Shown here: one piece after another, positions 24,782 through 34,569 of the stretch | Layout: each line of letters starts with the position of its first letter | Numbering within the stretch: the first letter of the stretch is position 1 | From: Hermatobates lingyangjiaoensis | Taxonomy: Eukaryota; Arthropoda; Insecta; Hemiptera; Hermatobatidae | Direction: 5' to 3' | Assembly (NCBI GenBank): GCA_026182355.1 | Contig: JAPFBL010000006.1 | Span: 7,220,501-7,284,500 of the forward strand | Length of the DNA stretch: 64,000 nucleotides | Made by a program: the position numbers and the translations under genes | Notes under the pieces: generated by a model | The model's input: the letters and a program-made list of their open reading frames with translations, nothing else | The model's database searches: none | Told to the model about the DNA's origin: nothing

Positions 24782-24787
24782 AATAAA
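24782..24787 (+). terminator. Possible polyadenylation signal AATAAA
   Basis: AATAAA lies 130 bp beyond the stop of the candidate second exon. In AT-rich DNA this hexamer is common, so on its own it is weak support. Confidence 0.25.
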
Positions 24788-24789
24788 AT

Positions 24790-26990
24790 ACTTATACAAG
24801 AGATAAATATACGAAAACAAATATTGGAGCAATATACTGAAATATAATGTGTATATAGTACCTATCTGATATGTTAAATATCTAAATTCTGGTTGTCCGT
24901 GATATAATAGATGAACATTTCTTACAACATTTTAAAAGACTATGCTTTTTGTACAAGTTAATTAAATATTACAAATGGATAAACAACAGTAACTTATAAA
25001 ACAATTGATTGGTCAAGAAATAATTTGACTGTTATTTTTGATCTGGAAAAGAATTAATGAAACTGACCAGTCGAACTGACATTGTTATATTCAATTCTGT
25101 GGTCATTATTTGGTTCTTCTAATCTTAGTTATTGCTTGGATAATTCTGTTGATTGCTTCTATTTCAAGGCCCAAATTTTAAAAGCGATTCGTAGCCGTTG
25201 ATCTTGCTTGAAATCAATTGAAAACAAGCAGAGTTGTGGTAATGACAGTGTTTATTGATTTTGAGGATGCGAGCACATCAAATTATGGATGAGTGTGGGT
25301 AATTTCATTCTTATTTTGCTATTAATTTTGCTTTGAGTATTGTAGTGAACTTGTCAACATTATTCCATTGAAATCATCAAGAATATTCTATTGATATTCT
25401 TAAAAAAAAGATAAAGCACAAATTACGAGAGAAACTTACAAAATCTTCTTCTCTAGTTGCGGAGCTAGTTACTATGTATTCTCTCTTACTTGGAAGTTAT
25501 AAAAATTTCCACACAACAAGTTTTATGGTAAGAACGTATTTTTTTAAGCAGTTTTCTTCTTCATTGTCAACTGCTTATAGTAACAGGTAGAAGCGAAGAT
25601 TTCTGACGAAGGTTTCCCCCGTTAGGTAATTTCTATCTTTCCACTACAAGCAGTCAAACATTTCATAGTTATTTGTTTTTAAGCTACGATTTCTCTACTC
25701 TTAGTTGTGTGAGGTTCCCAAACCTTCGAGGATTATATTTGTAGTGCACTGTGTGGTAAGAGCTTCACATCAGTATGCGTACCTTCAAGTAATACAGGTA
25801 TATACATTAGTTTTCATTAAGGACAAGAAATTGGTCACTTATGCTTGAAATAATGTAATATATTTTCCCAGAGTATATTTTTGATTCTGTTTCTTCTGTT
25901 TCCTGTTAGAAGTAAAATAGTACAACATACTTTCGGTATAAATTGCTAAACGTATATATTTCGATGATTGAATTTGAGTATAACTAATATAGTGTCATGA
26001 GTGCTAAATCATTTAGTGAAGTTGAAGTTCATTTTTATATAAATATATATAACTTTCTCTCTATAAATGGTTCTGCAATAACACAGAAATATATGGCACA
26101 AGATAGAGACTATCCAACTCATGAAAAGATACTTGCTCTGAATAAGGCTTTGATTCGAACGTAGTGAATGGAAACGTCTAAGAGGATTCCCTTGGCTGCA
26201 TGGATATGGTTATTTTTCAATTGGTTCGAAGAGAAATTGAAACGGTTGAAAGGCTCTCAGGTGTAAACTGGAAGCAGTAAGTATGGAGCGAGATTAGTTA
26301 GCAGACTCCAGCAGAGCGCGAGATCAAAGCACCTCGCTCACGCGCCCACTTCAAATGCCATTCTCCCTCTTTATGCCTCCCCGCATTCCTTTTCCTTTCT
26401 TCATAATTGTCAACATCATTTTATTGTGTTAAAACTTCCTTTGGGTATTCATTTGATAAGAATTACAAGGAGATACTGTATTTTGTGTCCAACCAAGCTC
26501 GTAATCCTTCTGCTGTACTATTTTCTTCTCATCTACCCTTCCACAAATGGCACAATTCACAATGCATTTTCTTCAGTTCATCCAATAATTCTATGTTTAT
26601 TTTCCTGTTTTTTCAAAACAGTTATTCAAATAATTCATTAATTCTTCTTAGTAGAATTAGAAACTCCATCATAAATTAAACTGCTGTTACTTAATAGTAC
26701 GTCTCATTTAGTATTTAAAAAACCAAATAAAAATCCAATATATATCTGCTGATATCCTATTTTCATGATTGCCATTAAATATTACACAAGTGAAAAGTTA
26801 TGTTTTGACTACCTATAGAAATAATGTTTATTTAATAAAAATCACCGTCTAAACCACAGTAGGAAACAGAAAAATGACTGGAACAAATACTTCGCTTTTG
26901 CATATATATACATACAAATACATACATACAAAATACAATATATATATATACGTATATACCATGATAAACGAAAAACGGTCCGTCAGGACA
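24790..26990. other. AT-rich stretch without recognised genes
   Basis: A GC-richer patch at 26290-26390 and open frames at 26407-26679 show no domains. Alternating CATA/TATA tracts occupy 26903-26957. Confidence 0.4.
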
Positions 26991-26995
26991 AATAA

Positions 26996-27418
26996 CGATT
27001 AAAATAAGCAGTGACACATAAACAGAAACACAACAAAGACTCACTTTTCAATATTTCGACCGTAATGGCGGTCGTCCTCAGGAGAAGAAGTGAATTGACG
27101 GAGGGACGACAGTCAACTGAAGAACTCACTGGGTGAGGGCTAAAGCAGTGCTGCCGCAAAGGAGACAAATAAAAAAGGAACTAGGAAGTCGAGAGCAAAA
27201 ATAAAAAAAAAAATGTTTTTGAAAGGTAGAAAAATGTTAAGAAAAGAAAAAATAAAGAAAATATATAGAACAATAAATAAAAAAAAAAATTAAAAAAAAA
27301 ATAAATAAATAAATAAAAAAAAATAAAAAAATAAATAAATAAAAAACTAACGATTTAAATTCAAGCCAGGTTTCGAGCGTGCCCCCAGGAACCAAATGTG
27401 GGCTTCCTCAGAAGCTTT
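26996..27418 (-). repeat. Left inverted arm of the Penelope-like element
   Basis: Reverse complement of 28250-28680. It includes the last 22 or so codons of the endonuclease in antisense, the A-rich 3' UTR in antisense, and the terminus with the hammerhead-like motif. The junction with the forward-oriented body is at 27418/27419, inside the frame, creating a chimeric start (GFLRSF) that is not original PLE protein. Confidence 0.85.
27041..27093 (-). ncRNA. Hammerhead-like motif, left PLE arm
   Basis: Same 53-nt motif as at 28583-28635 but on the minus strand: TCACTT, CTGAGGA, helix II GACCG/CGGTC, GAAATATT and AAGTGA. The two copies face away from each other, so transcripts reading out of the element in either direction would carry one. 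Confidence 0.55.
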
Positions 27419-28321
27419 GGGACCTTCACGACGTCTGTTCACGTTAAGCCCACCAACGCCCAAAACTACCTCCATTACAAAAGTTGTCATCCTCCTCATA
27501 TTAAAAAATCTATCCCGCGGTCTCTTTCAATCCGTCTTCATCGTCTCTGTAATAATATCCAAGATCAGGAAACCAATCTTCAAAAACTTAAATGCAAATT
27601 CACTCAGCGTGGTTATCCCCCCAATTTAATCAATAGCCGAATCATCCCTGCCAATGTCAACTTTTCCACTAATAACAGAAGAGACCCCACTACTACTGCT
27701 TCGCTTCTTACAAATTATTTCCCTGGTGTCCATAAATTAAGAAAATTTATTAAAGAACTTTACCCTATCCTTTCCTCTTCCCCCTCTACCGTTTCAGTTT
27801 TTAACCAGTTGCCCCGCATTTCCTTTAGAAGAGCCCCCAATCTCTCAAATATTTTTTCCCACCGGGCCGGCAAACTTATTCAGAATCCCCAAAGCAGCGG
27901 TGGTCTACAACGTTGTGGACGTCGGAGATGTCTTACCTGTCCCATTGTTGATTCTGGGTCTTCATTTGAGTCTCTAACTAATCTTAATTCTTACCCTATT
28001 CACAGTCCTTCCTCCTGTATCTCCACTGACTGCGTTTACCTCTTGAAATGCACCCAATGTGATGCTTTTTACGTTGGTTTAGCATCTACGATGCTGAACC
28101 TTCGGATGAATAATCACAGGCTTTCGGTTGGTAAACGCAGCAGTCTCCCTGTCGCCACTCACGCTAATTCCCACCATCTCAGTTTCAATGATTGTTTCAC
28201 AGTCCAAGTTCTTAAACAAGTCCCCAGTGATAACAGACAAGTTACTTTAAAAGCTTCTGAGGAAGCCCACATTTGGCTCCTGGGGGCACGCTCGAAACCT
28301 GGCTTGAATTTAAATCGTTAG
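27419..28321 (+). CDS. Penelope linker and GIY-YIG endonuclease, N-terminally truncated
   Basis: The open frame runs from 27398, but its first 7 codons come from the inverted arm; PLE sequence starts at about 27419 and stops at TAG 28319-28321. Counting from 27398, residues 8-34 match the region just after the reverse transcriptase (TSVHVKPTNAQNYLHY, then CHPPH). A Cys cluster follows (C173, C178, C181). The GIY-YIG nuclease has CVYLLKC (212-218) for GIY, FYVG (224-227) for YIG, R236, H240, the acidic residue near E288-E289 and N304. In Penelope elements this nuclease nicks target DNA to prime reverse transcription. The RT domain itself is missing, so the copy cannot move alone. No start codon of its own is evident and expression is not expected. 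Confidence 0.88.
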   Translation, partial: GTFTTSVHVKPTNAQNYLHYKSCHPPHIKKSIPRSLSIRLHRLCNNIQDQETNLQKLKCKFTQRGYPPNLINSRIIPANVNFSTNNRRDPTTTASLLTNYFPGVHKLRKFIKELYPILSSSPSTVSVFNQLPRISFRRAPNLSNIFSHRAGKLIQNPQSSGGLQRCGRRRCLTCPIVDSGSSFESLTNLNSYPIHSPSSCISTDCVYLLKCTQCDAFYVGLASTMLNLRMNNHRLSVGKRSSLPVATHANSHHLSFNDCFTVQVLKQVPSDNRQVTLKASEEAHIWLLGARSKPGLNLNR

Positions 28322-28680
28322 TTTTTTATTTATTTATTTTTTTATTTTTTTATTTATTTATTTATTTATTTATTTATTTTGTTTTTAATTTTTTTTTTTA
28401 TTTATTGTTCTATATATTTTCTTTATTATTTCTTTTCTTAACATTTTTCTACCTTTCAAAAACATTTTTTTTTATTTTTGCTCTCGACTTCCTAGTTCCT
28501 TTTTTATTTGTCTCCTTTGCGGCAACACTGCTTTAGCCCTCACCCAGTGAGTTCTTCAGTTGACTGTCGTCCCTCCGTCAATTCACTTCTTCTCCTGAGG
28601 ACGACCGCCATTACGGTCGAAATATTGAAAAGTGAGTCTTTGTTGTGTTTCTGTTTATGTGTCACTGCTTATTTTAATCG
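28250..28680 (+). repeat. Right arm: PLE 3' end and 3' UTR
   Basis: Contains the last codons of the endonuclease, then T-rich sequence with (ATTT)n at 28323-28385, then the conserved-looking terminus from CTCTCGACTTCC to TTTTAATCG. A (TA)n run starts at the next base. Confidence 0.8.
28583..28635 (+). ncRNA. Hammerhead-like ribozyme motif in PLE terminus
   Basis: CTGAGGA (28595-28601), one unpaired base, helix II GACCG/CGGTC with loop CCATTA, and GAAA (28619-28622) form the catalytic core layout. TCACTT (28583-28588) pairs with AAGTGA (28630-28635) as outer helix I, with inner TC/GA next to the core and an internal loop between. Helix III would be minimal. Hammerheads of this type are established in Penelope-like elements; activity of this copy is inferred. 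Confidence 0.62.
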
Positions 28681-28697
28681 TATATATATATATATAT
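28681..28697. repeat. (TA)n microsatellite at PLE border
   Basis: Pure TA run directly adjoining the right end of the PLE and the left end of the family A repeat that follows. Confidence 0.85.
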
Positions 28698-28900
28698 GAT
28701 TTCACATAAACACGTGAAATAACAATCAATGATCAAACGACAATATGAAATGAGGAAAAAAGACGAAGCTCATTATTAATGAAAAAAAAAACGGTCTTCG
28801 TCAGAAACAAAAACCAACTGATCAAAATCAGTTGAGTTTTTGACTCTGACAAAGATCGCGTGTTATGGCTGAAAGATCTTAGTCTTTTTTTATACACTTT
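28698..28900. repeat. Family A repeat, decayed
   Basis: Reads TTTCACATAAACACGTGAAA, a CAATGATCAAAC block, a GTCTTCGTCAG block, then GACTCTGACAAAGATCG and GAAAGATCTTAGTC. It is a family A foldback whose two arms have diverged: on the plus strand helix I (GACT/AGTC) survives but the core has become CTGACAA. Confidence 0.65.
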
Positions 28901-28939
28901 TTCGTTGGAAATACGATCCAAAACGGACAAATCTCCAAC

Positions 28940-29060
28940 CATCTCTGAACCAGTGCGCTTGGTTTCCCTCTCTTATATCTCCTGAAGACGGTTCAAACCG
29001 AAAATTAGAGACTGTAAGTGTGTTCTTTTGATTTCTCTATGTTTCTTTTTCTATATTGAA
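28940..29060 (+). repeat. PLE-type terminus between family A copies
   Basis: GCTTGGTTTCCCTCTC, CTGAAGA and GGTTCAAACC, then GTAAGTGTGTT and TTTCTATGTTTC before (TA)n at 29064. The order matches the 45.37-kb copy (CTTGGTCTCCC, CTGAAGA, GTGAGTGTG) although the two are clearly different families. Confidence 0.6.
28978..29011 (+). ncRNA. Hammerhead-like ribozyme motif
   Basis: TCTC (28978-28981) pairs with GAGA (29008-29011) as helix I directly around the core. CTGAAGA at 28982-28988, helix II GG/CC (extendable) with loop TTCAAA, and GAAA at 29000-29003 complete the layout, with ATTA for minimal helix III. The helix I bases differ from those at 10.28, 28.6, 45.4 and 60.8 kb while pairing is kept. 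Confidence 0.5.
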
Positions 29061-29063
29061 CTA

Positions 29064-29210
29064 TATATATATATATATATATCAATGATCAAACCACAAT
29101 AAGAAAATGGGAAAATAAGACTAAGATCTTTCAACCGTAACAAGCGGTCTTCGTGAGAGTCAAAAACCCAACTGAGTTTCACGTGTTTATGTGAAATCTT
29201 TATATATATA
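29064..29210. repeat. Family A fragment between two (TA)n runs
   Basis: After (TA)n, the segment runs ATCAATGATCAAACCACAAT, GACTAAGATCTTTCAACCGT, AACAAGCGGTCTTCGTGAGA and then CACGTGTTTATGTGAAATC with a second TA run. The minus-strand core reads CTCACGA, so G5 of the hammerhead core is lost and cleavage is not expected. The palindrome is shortened to one inner arm. Confidence 0.7.
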
Positions 29211-29559
29211 GTCACATCATCAATTTTATCAAGGAGCAACCTCACCGCTGGTGCTCTAAAAGATTATTCACACAGCATACATATCCTCAAAATTACTAGA
29301 GAAAATTACATGAGAATGTTGAAATGTTATACCAGAAATAGACTTTAGAAAACCACAAATTTTAGAAGCTCTGTGCATAAGTGATTACAAACCTGACCTT
29401 AACCTTTTGTTGATCACCTCCAATTTGCGTACTAACTATATGCGCAATAACGACTTTGATTTATAGAAACTTGAATGTAAACGTATATTTTTTTTAAGCA
29501 TAATTTTATTGTCTACATACATTGTTGAAGATATTATCATATTTTGTTAATATATCTTT

Positions 29560-29720
29560 TTAAATAACTTTCCCCCATTTTTAATTGAACACTCTCATTA
29601 TTCCAAGTGCACAATTCAATAAGTTTTTCATATTCGACTGTCTCAACTGTTGAACAGTCGTCATCAGAATATACTAAGTCTCGTTTCCAGTTTAATACTT
29701 CTAACATCATATCATATATA
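29560..29720 (-). repeat. Degenerate PLE-type terminus
   Basis: On the minus strand CTGATGA (plus 29661-29667) is followed by CGACTGT, a loop, ACAGTCG and AATATG. Helix II is long and well paired (GACTGT/ACAGTC), but the GAAA box is GAAT, so the core is defective. Confidence 0.4.
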
Positions 29721-30002
29721 AATCCTCCGAGTTGAGTCACTTAATAGTCAGTGGGTTATCTGAGATGTCCAAATTTACCTGCCTTGTTTTAACTTCCACC
29801 AATATTCTCTAATTGCATATTTACATATGGCTGCACTTTATGAATAAGAATGCCTCCTAACTTGTAATATACATTGATCTTTCTCTTTATTATTATTCTT
29901 GTACATGCTTCTATTATGTATCGAGTTATGCCTTAGTCCCATATGTTGTAAGTGGACAAGAAGAAACCAGTTGAGTGGATGAAGAACGAGAGTGTTAAGG
30001 AG

Positions 30003-30004
30003 GT

Positions 30005-30063
<59 letters not shown>
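30003..30063. repeat. (GA)n microsatellite
   Basis: A long, almost uninterrupted AGAGAG run; the minus-strand Leu/Ser-rich frame over it is an artefact of the repeat. Confidence 0.92.
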
Positions 30064-30068
<5 letters not shown>

Positions 30069-30689
30069 GGAGAGTGAGAGGCGTGTGGCAATGGTTCAAA
30101 CAGAAACCGAAGGAACGCCCATGATACAGACTTTGAAGCGAAAAGCATGGGGTGAAACATAAAATATTGCAGTAAATTAAAGGGTGGAAAAGTAATATAT
30201 TAAATAAATTTATAAAAATGGAGTAAAATAATGAAATAAATAATTAAAAATAACAGTAAAAAAGGATTAAGAAAATGCTAATGTTTTAGTTTAAGCAGAG
30301 TGCAGAATGGGTTTCCTCAAGAGCTTTCAATGACATTTTTTTTCAAGTACGAAGTCATACACTTATAGCAAACAATAACATATAATTAGCAATGGAGGTA
30401 TCTAAAGAGCTATATATAGGGCTTCTTGTATTCCTTGTAACCTGACTTAATCCAAAAATTCTCGTGTTTTCTTTATCGTTTATAGAGTTATTGTTTTGCC
30501 ATTATAACTTTTAATAGTAGTTTATTTTATGTGTTCTTCTATTTTTTATGCATTTAATATATTATTACAGTAAATATACTTAATTACAATATTAATGTAT
30601 ATCTTTTGCTTTATCCCATTTTTGACTTGTTTCACCTACATACCTTCCATTCTTACAGTCATGGTGTGGGTACCTTCGGCTTTAGCTTA

Positions 30690-30850
30690 AACTACGCCAT
30701 TCCCCTGTGCTGAAGGACCTCGAATACATCGCAATTCCCTAAATTCTTTAGTCTTCATCTGAAGACGAACTGTTCGAAATATAGACAGAAGGGTCCTTTT
30801 TATCTTGTGTTTCCTCTATTAATGTCCAGTTTTATATACAAGTATGTATA
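30690..30850 (+). repeat. PLE-type terminus with hammerhead-like core
   Basis: CTGAAGA (30759-30765), helix II GAAC/GTTC and GAAA (30776-30779), then TATAGACAGAAGG and the usual TGTTTCCTCTATTAATGTCC before TATATA. CTTC upstream and GAAG downstream could pair as outer helix I. It is moderately preserved. Confidence 0.5.
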
Positions 30851-30869
30851 ATCAATCAAATATTATTAG

Positions 30870-30960
30870 GAATCAGTCAGTTTTCCAGGTTTAAATCAAA
30901 CACTCTAAGCTGACATTTCAGCTATATTTTTCATAGGCAGAGGTATAAAATTTTGAAAAA
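30870..30960 (+). repeat. Family B terminus fragment
   Basis: AATCAGTCAGTTTTCCAGGT, AAATCAAACACTCTAAGC and TTTTTCATAGGC match the outer arm of the 55.58-kb foldback with substitutions. No mirrored arm is present. Confidence 0.5.
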
Positions 30961-31040
30961 GAAAAAAAAATGGCATTCAAAGATGAAAATAAAATTTTCA
31001 TAAATGGAAATTATAAAATTTCTTAACTATGCAATCTGTT

Positions 31041-31100
31041 ATAGTGTGGTATTTACTCATATTGGGGAAAGTATTAAGTTTCCACACTTAATACTTTCCC
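31041..31100. repeat. Family C terminus with small hairpin
   Basis: TAGTGTGGTATTTACTCAT is followed by a perfect 14-bp inverted repeat (31065-31078 and 31087-31100, GGGAAAGTATTAAG) around TTTCCACA. Related text occurs at 52.70 and 58.28 kb (ATGTGGTATTTACTCAT; TGTGTGGAATTCACTCAT), defining a third repeat family. Confidence 0.6.
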
Positions 31101-31109
31101 AAATATAAA

Positions 31110-34100
31110 ATTTCTATTCCCTAACATATTCATTTTAAACATCAATATAAAAAGTTCAATGCTTTTCATTTTCAAAATGTCATACTTCTTCCTGTGAAAA
31201 CGTTTATTTTTGTATGATAATAGTGTATCACCTGAGGATTTCGCGGCTTCTACTTTCAAGTTCAATAGATTGAAGTGGTTAAAGTCTAAATTTTGTTTAA
31301 TAACATATTTATGTTAACAAATATTTCAAATTTTCTATTACGATATTTAAAAACTTTTTTTCCGAGAATACTGTAGCTATGATTTGTATACCGGATTGCT
31401 AGGCCGAAATTCGCTTCCTCACGTTATATCTAGTATGTCAGTAAAAAGTATGAGGTACTGCTTCATGGTTACTGCAAGTTATTTTACGATATCCATGTAA
31501 AATAACTAGCTTGACAAAACCCTGGGATTAATGCAAGCAATTAAATATAATGCAGTCATTGGTTGTTGGTGGTCATGCCAAGTGCTCCCTCGTAACAAAC
31601 AAACTAACATACCGCACAGACCTTTGCGTGTTTCCATTCTCATAGTCAATATGCAAATCATATTTATGCCGGAAAAATGCCATAGAGTCTAAGTTGTTAT
31701 TAGAAATACAAATAATCACTATGGGTAGCAACTAATTAAACATTTCAGTGCACTAATCGGGTTTAGTCATATTTTTCAAATGTCACTTTCATTTCTCTTG
31801 CTTTTTATAGTAATGTTTACATAAAATTAATATAGCATTATTGCCATAATAAAATTCACGCAATACATGTTGCCTCTTATACGAATATGAGTCACATAAC
31901 TGAAGAGTTTATAATTCCACTACTCCTAGCAACCGCTGCTATGGAATTGGTTAGATTTTTTTAAGTTTATCCAGACTGCATTTCATATACAAAAATATAA
32001 ATATAATATTTTTAGGTTCACCGATTACTTCATTTTACATCATCTCAATTTAGCTGCACAAAATATAGGACACGTAAATACACTAGAATTAAGGGATTTG
32101 AAGGGGTTATTTGCCACCGAGCCAAGCAGCCTGATGTCTACATGTAACTGCCATATGCTATTTAAATGTGAATAGAAAAGTTGAAAATGCTGGAACATAT
32201 TTCCAGATTGAATGCTAAGTACTCCTCAGGTTTCAGTTAAGGAAATGTATGCAGAGGGAAAGAGTTATTTATTAACCTTATTTTCTTTAAGAGATCAGTT
32301 GGCGTAATTCGATTACCCCCCAAAAGCCCTTGAATAGAAATGAAGTGGGCTGCTACATGGGGAAGAGAAGTGGAATCACCGGAGATATTTGATAGCAAAG
32401 TGGGAGGAGGCTTCTATTACCAACAACAATTTACCGGTTAATCTTGCCATACTGTGCCTCGTTGTACCTATTAATAAATCTTGAAAACTATACAGTCTTA
32501 GATAATGTCAAAACTTTAGCCCTTTTTATTTCATTTGTTGACCAAAACTTATTTCCAAGTGTTGCCACTATCATTAATTTAAATTTATCTGAACTCAAAC
32601 GCCTATAAAACAATAAAAAGAAATAAAGATAAAAACGACCCATTAAGTAAGTTATTCTAAATTGATAACAGAATGAGTTTTACTATCAAAAATAATCAAC
32701 TATTTCTGAAGGTAAAATAAAATAATCGAGTTAAAATGATATATTTAAGTTTACAAACCCATAAAAAATAAATATATGAACGTAACAACGCATTTAAACA
32801 ACATATAAAACGTGATGAGAAACTAAAGCTTAATGAATCTCTGGGGACATTAATGTTTGGGCCTATTAGTAGAAAGGCCCAAACTGATGGTCCAGTTCAG
32901 AGAAGACATTGCTTCTCTAGAAAAGTTACCTTTTTAATTCAACTTTTTGGATACTTCCTTAAGGTTTTTTCATTTTCATAAGCTTTTGTGTCTTTTCCTA
33001 TAATCTCCTGAATGTTTGGTATTGTTCCTCAAAATGTCAAATGTTGTTTTTCTCCGCTGTTTGTTTTCATTCTTTAAACTTATCGTCGACATCCCTATGT
33101 TATATTCCCACCATTTAGTCTATAGTGGAACTTGATGATTCAATTAAAAGCCATGGTTTCTATTATAATTACTTAATATCATAACATAACATGAATGTAC
33201 ATTTTCTTAAAAAACTTAACAACTGGTACTAAACACATTATCTATAGAATAATGTAATTGTAAAACGCACAATTACCATTTAATATAAAGACAACAAAAT
33301 AAAGCAGGTATTGAAATGGTCCACTCGGCTAATAAATTTATTTATGAAGAAAAGAGAAAGGAGAAACACCAACAACAAAAATTCCTTATTTTTAATATAT
33401 TTTTTCATCCTTTTCCTGTATCTCTGGTTTGAGAAAGAATCATACAGGAATGATAAGGAGGCTTTATTTTGGAAGTTTATTCTGATGTCAGTATCATTTT
33501 GTTCTTTTAGTGATACTAGGTAACTTGAAGAACTGTTGTAATCGAAGGTCAAATTGTAATTGTAAAATTTGTCTTCAATGAATTTGGAATGATAATCCTA
33601 GATGCAAACATCAGAACGTTTTAAGTTCTTAATAGAAATAACAGTGTCATAAAAAAATATTACAAAATGAATATATAGATAGGTATCACATTAAAACAAC
33701 TAATACCATTGGTGTTTGTATCATCCTCTTATTTTCCATTAGATGCAAGTCATACTGTCGCCTCAAACCTGTCAGACGATACTGATCAATGGATTTACTC
33801 AAATTAAGATTGCTAGCAGCTTGGGAAGGACATGCAATAAAGTCAATACAACAAACCCTTAGGGATTACTACGGAAGCACATTTGTGTTCAACAATGACA
33901 ACGTTCATGTCTCCAACATTAGTCTTTGTTTTGTTTGCTTTTGGTACAGCAGAGGTCAGTCTTGTATGAGTAGATACTTTTCGAACCTGTTTCAGTTTTT
34001 TGGCATATCCCAGAGGTAGATAGCACGATATTTAAAAATGTAAAAAAGCATAGAGAATAAGTCTGAAAATAGATAATTCATTTAGAAATAACGTTGTTAC

Positions 34101-34500
34101 TGGGAAAATAAAAATGGACTGATCAATTAGTATTGATAAAATATAATACAACGTTGCAAAACTTGGACATGATTGAAATGGGCCTCTTGATTATTCTGCC
34201 AAAGGAATAAATTGAAGTAATTCAATTATTGTTTTGATTGAACAGATCCGATAGCATTTGTCCAAAATGGGAGCCACTAAGAGAAATACAGTAACTTATT
34301 ATTCATTATCTTCGTTACTTTTTTTGTAAATATAATTCCTTATATTGCTTTGAATGGCAGTAAATTTTATTTCTTAGTTTCTTCCTTAAAGAAGGAAGTG
34401 TTAGTGTTAAAAAATAAATATTCATTAGAAATAATAAATAAATCTGATAACGGTATAATATATAATAAAATGTATGATAAATCAAAAGATATTACATAAT
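31110..34500. other. AT-rich stretch without recognised genes
   Basis: A 90-codon frame at 33280-33552 and a 76-codon frame at 33789-34019 show no motif and no repeat partner. No RNA gene was recognised. Confidence 0.4.
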
Positions 34501-34504
34501 AAAT

Positions 34505-34562
34505 TGGCTTTTGGTATGGTAACTCGCCTAGATCACGAAGTCACTGATTCGAATCCCATAAG
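34505..34562 (+). tRNA. tRNA-like sequence, probably a SINE head or tRNA relic
   Basis: TGGTATGGTAACTCG (34512-34526) resembles an A box and GATTCGAATCCC (34546-34557) an RNA polymerase III B box, at tRNA-like spacing. A clean acceptor stem and anticodon arm could not be drawn, so it is more likely the head of a SINE or a tRNA pseudogene than a working tRNA gene. The downstream T-rich text has no match elsewhere in the window. Confidence 0.45.
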
Positions 34563-34569
34563 GTTGTTT

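Larger units (their letters stand above)
26996..28680 (+). mobile_element. Penelope-like element, 5'-truncated, with inverted terminal arms
   Basis: The element is bounded by inverted arms 26996-27418 and 28250-28680 (about 0.43 kb), apparently very similar throughout. The right arm holds the end of the coding frame, an AT-rich 3' UTR with (ATTT)n, and a terminus with a hammerhead-like motif. The left arm is the same 3' end attached in reverse. The unique middle codes for the linker and endonuclease. A head-to-head extra copy of the terminus joined to a 5'-truncated body is a known hallmark of Penelope retrotransposons. (TA)n borders the right end; alternating TA lies about 40 bp left. The open frame and well-matched arms suggest a fairly recent insertion. 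Confidence 0.85.

Noticed and set aside
28273..28536. Phe/Leu-rich open frame after the PLE nuclease stop
   Set aside because: It is the T-rich 3' UTR read in another frame; hydrophobicity comes from (ATTT)n.
26983..28699. Two short frames with the same MSPLRQHC-type start on opposite strands
   Set aside because: They are the same non-coding terminus read from each inverted arm, not duplicated genes.
28845..28880. Hammerhead in the 28.85-kb family A copy
   Set aside because: The core reads CTGACAA; loss of the invariant G makes cleavage unlikely.
30003..30160. Minus-strand frame rich in Leu and Ser
   Set aside because: It is a translation of the (GA)n microsatellite.
34505..34562. Working tRNA gene
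   Set aside because: A and B boxes are present but no acceptor stem or anticodon arm closes; kept only as a tRNA-like relic.
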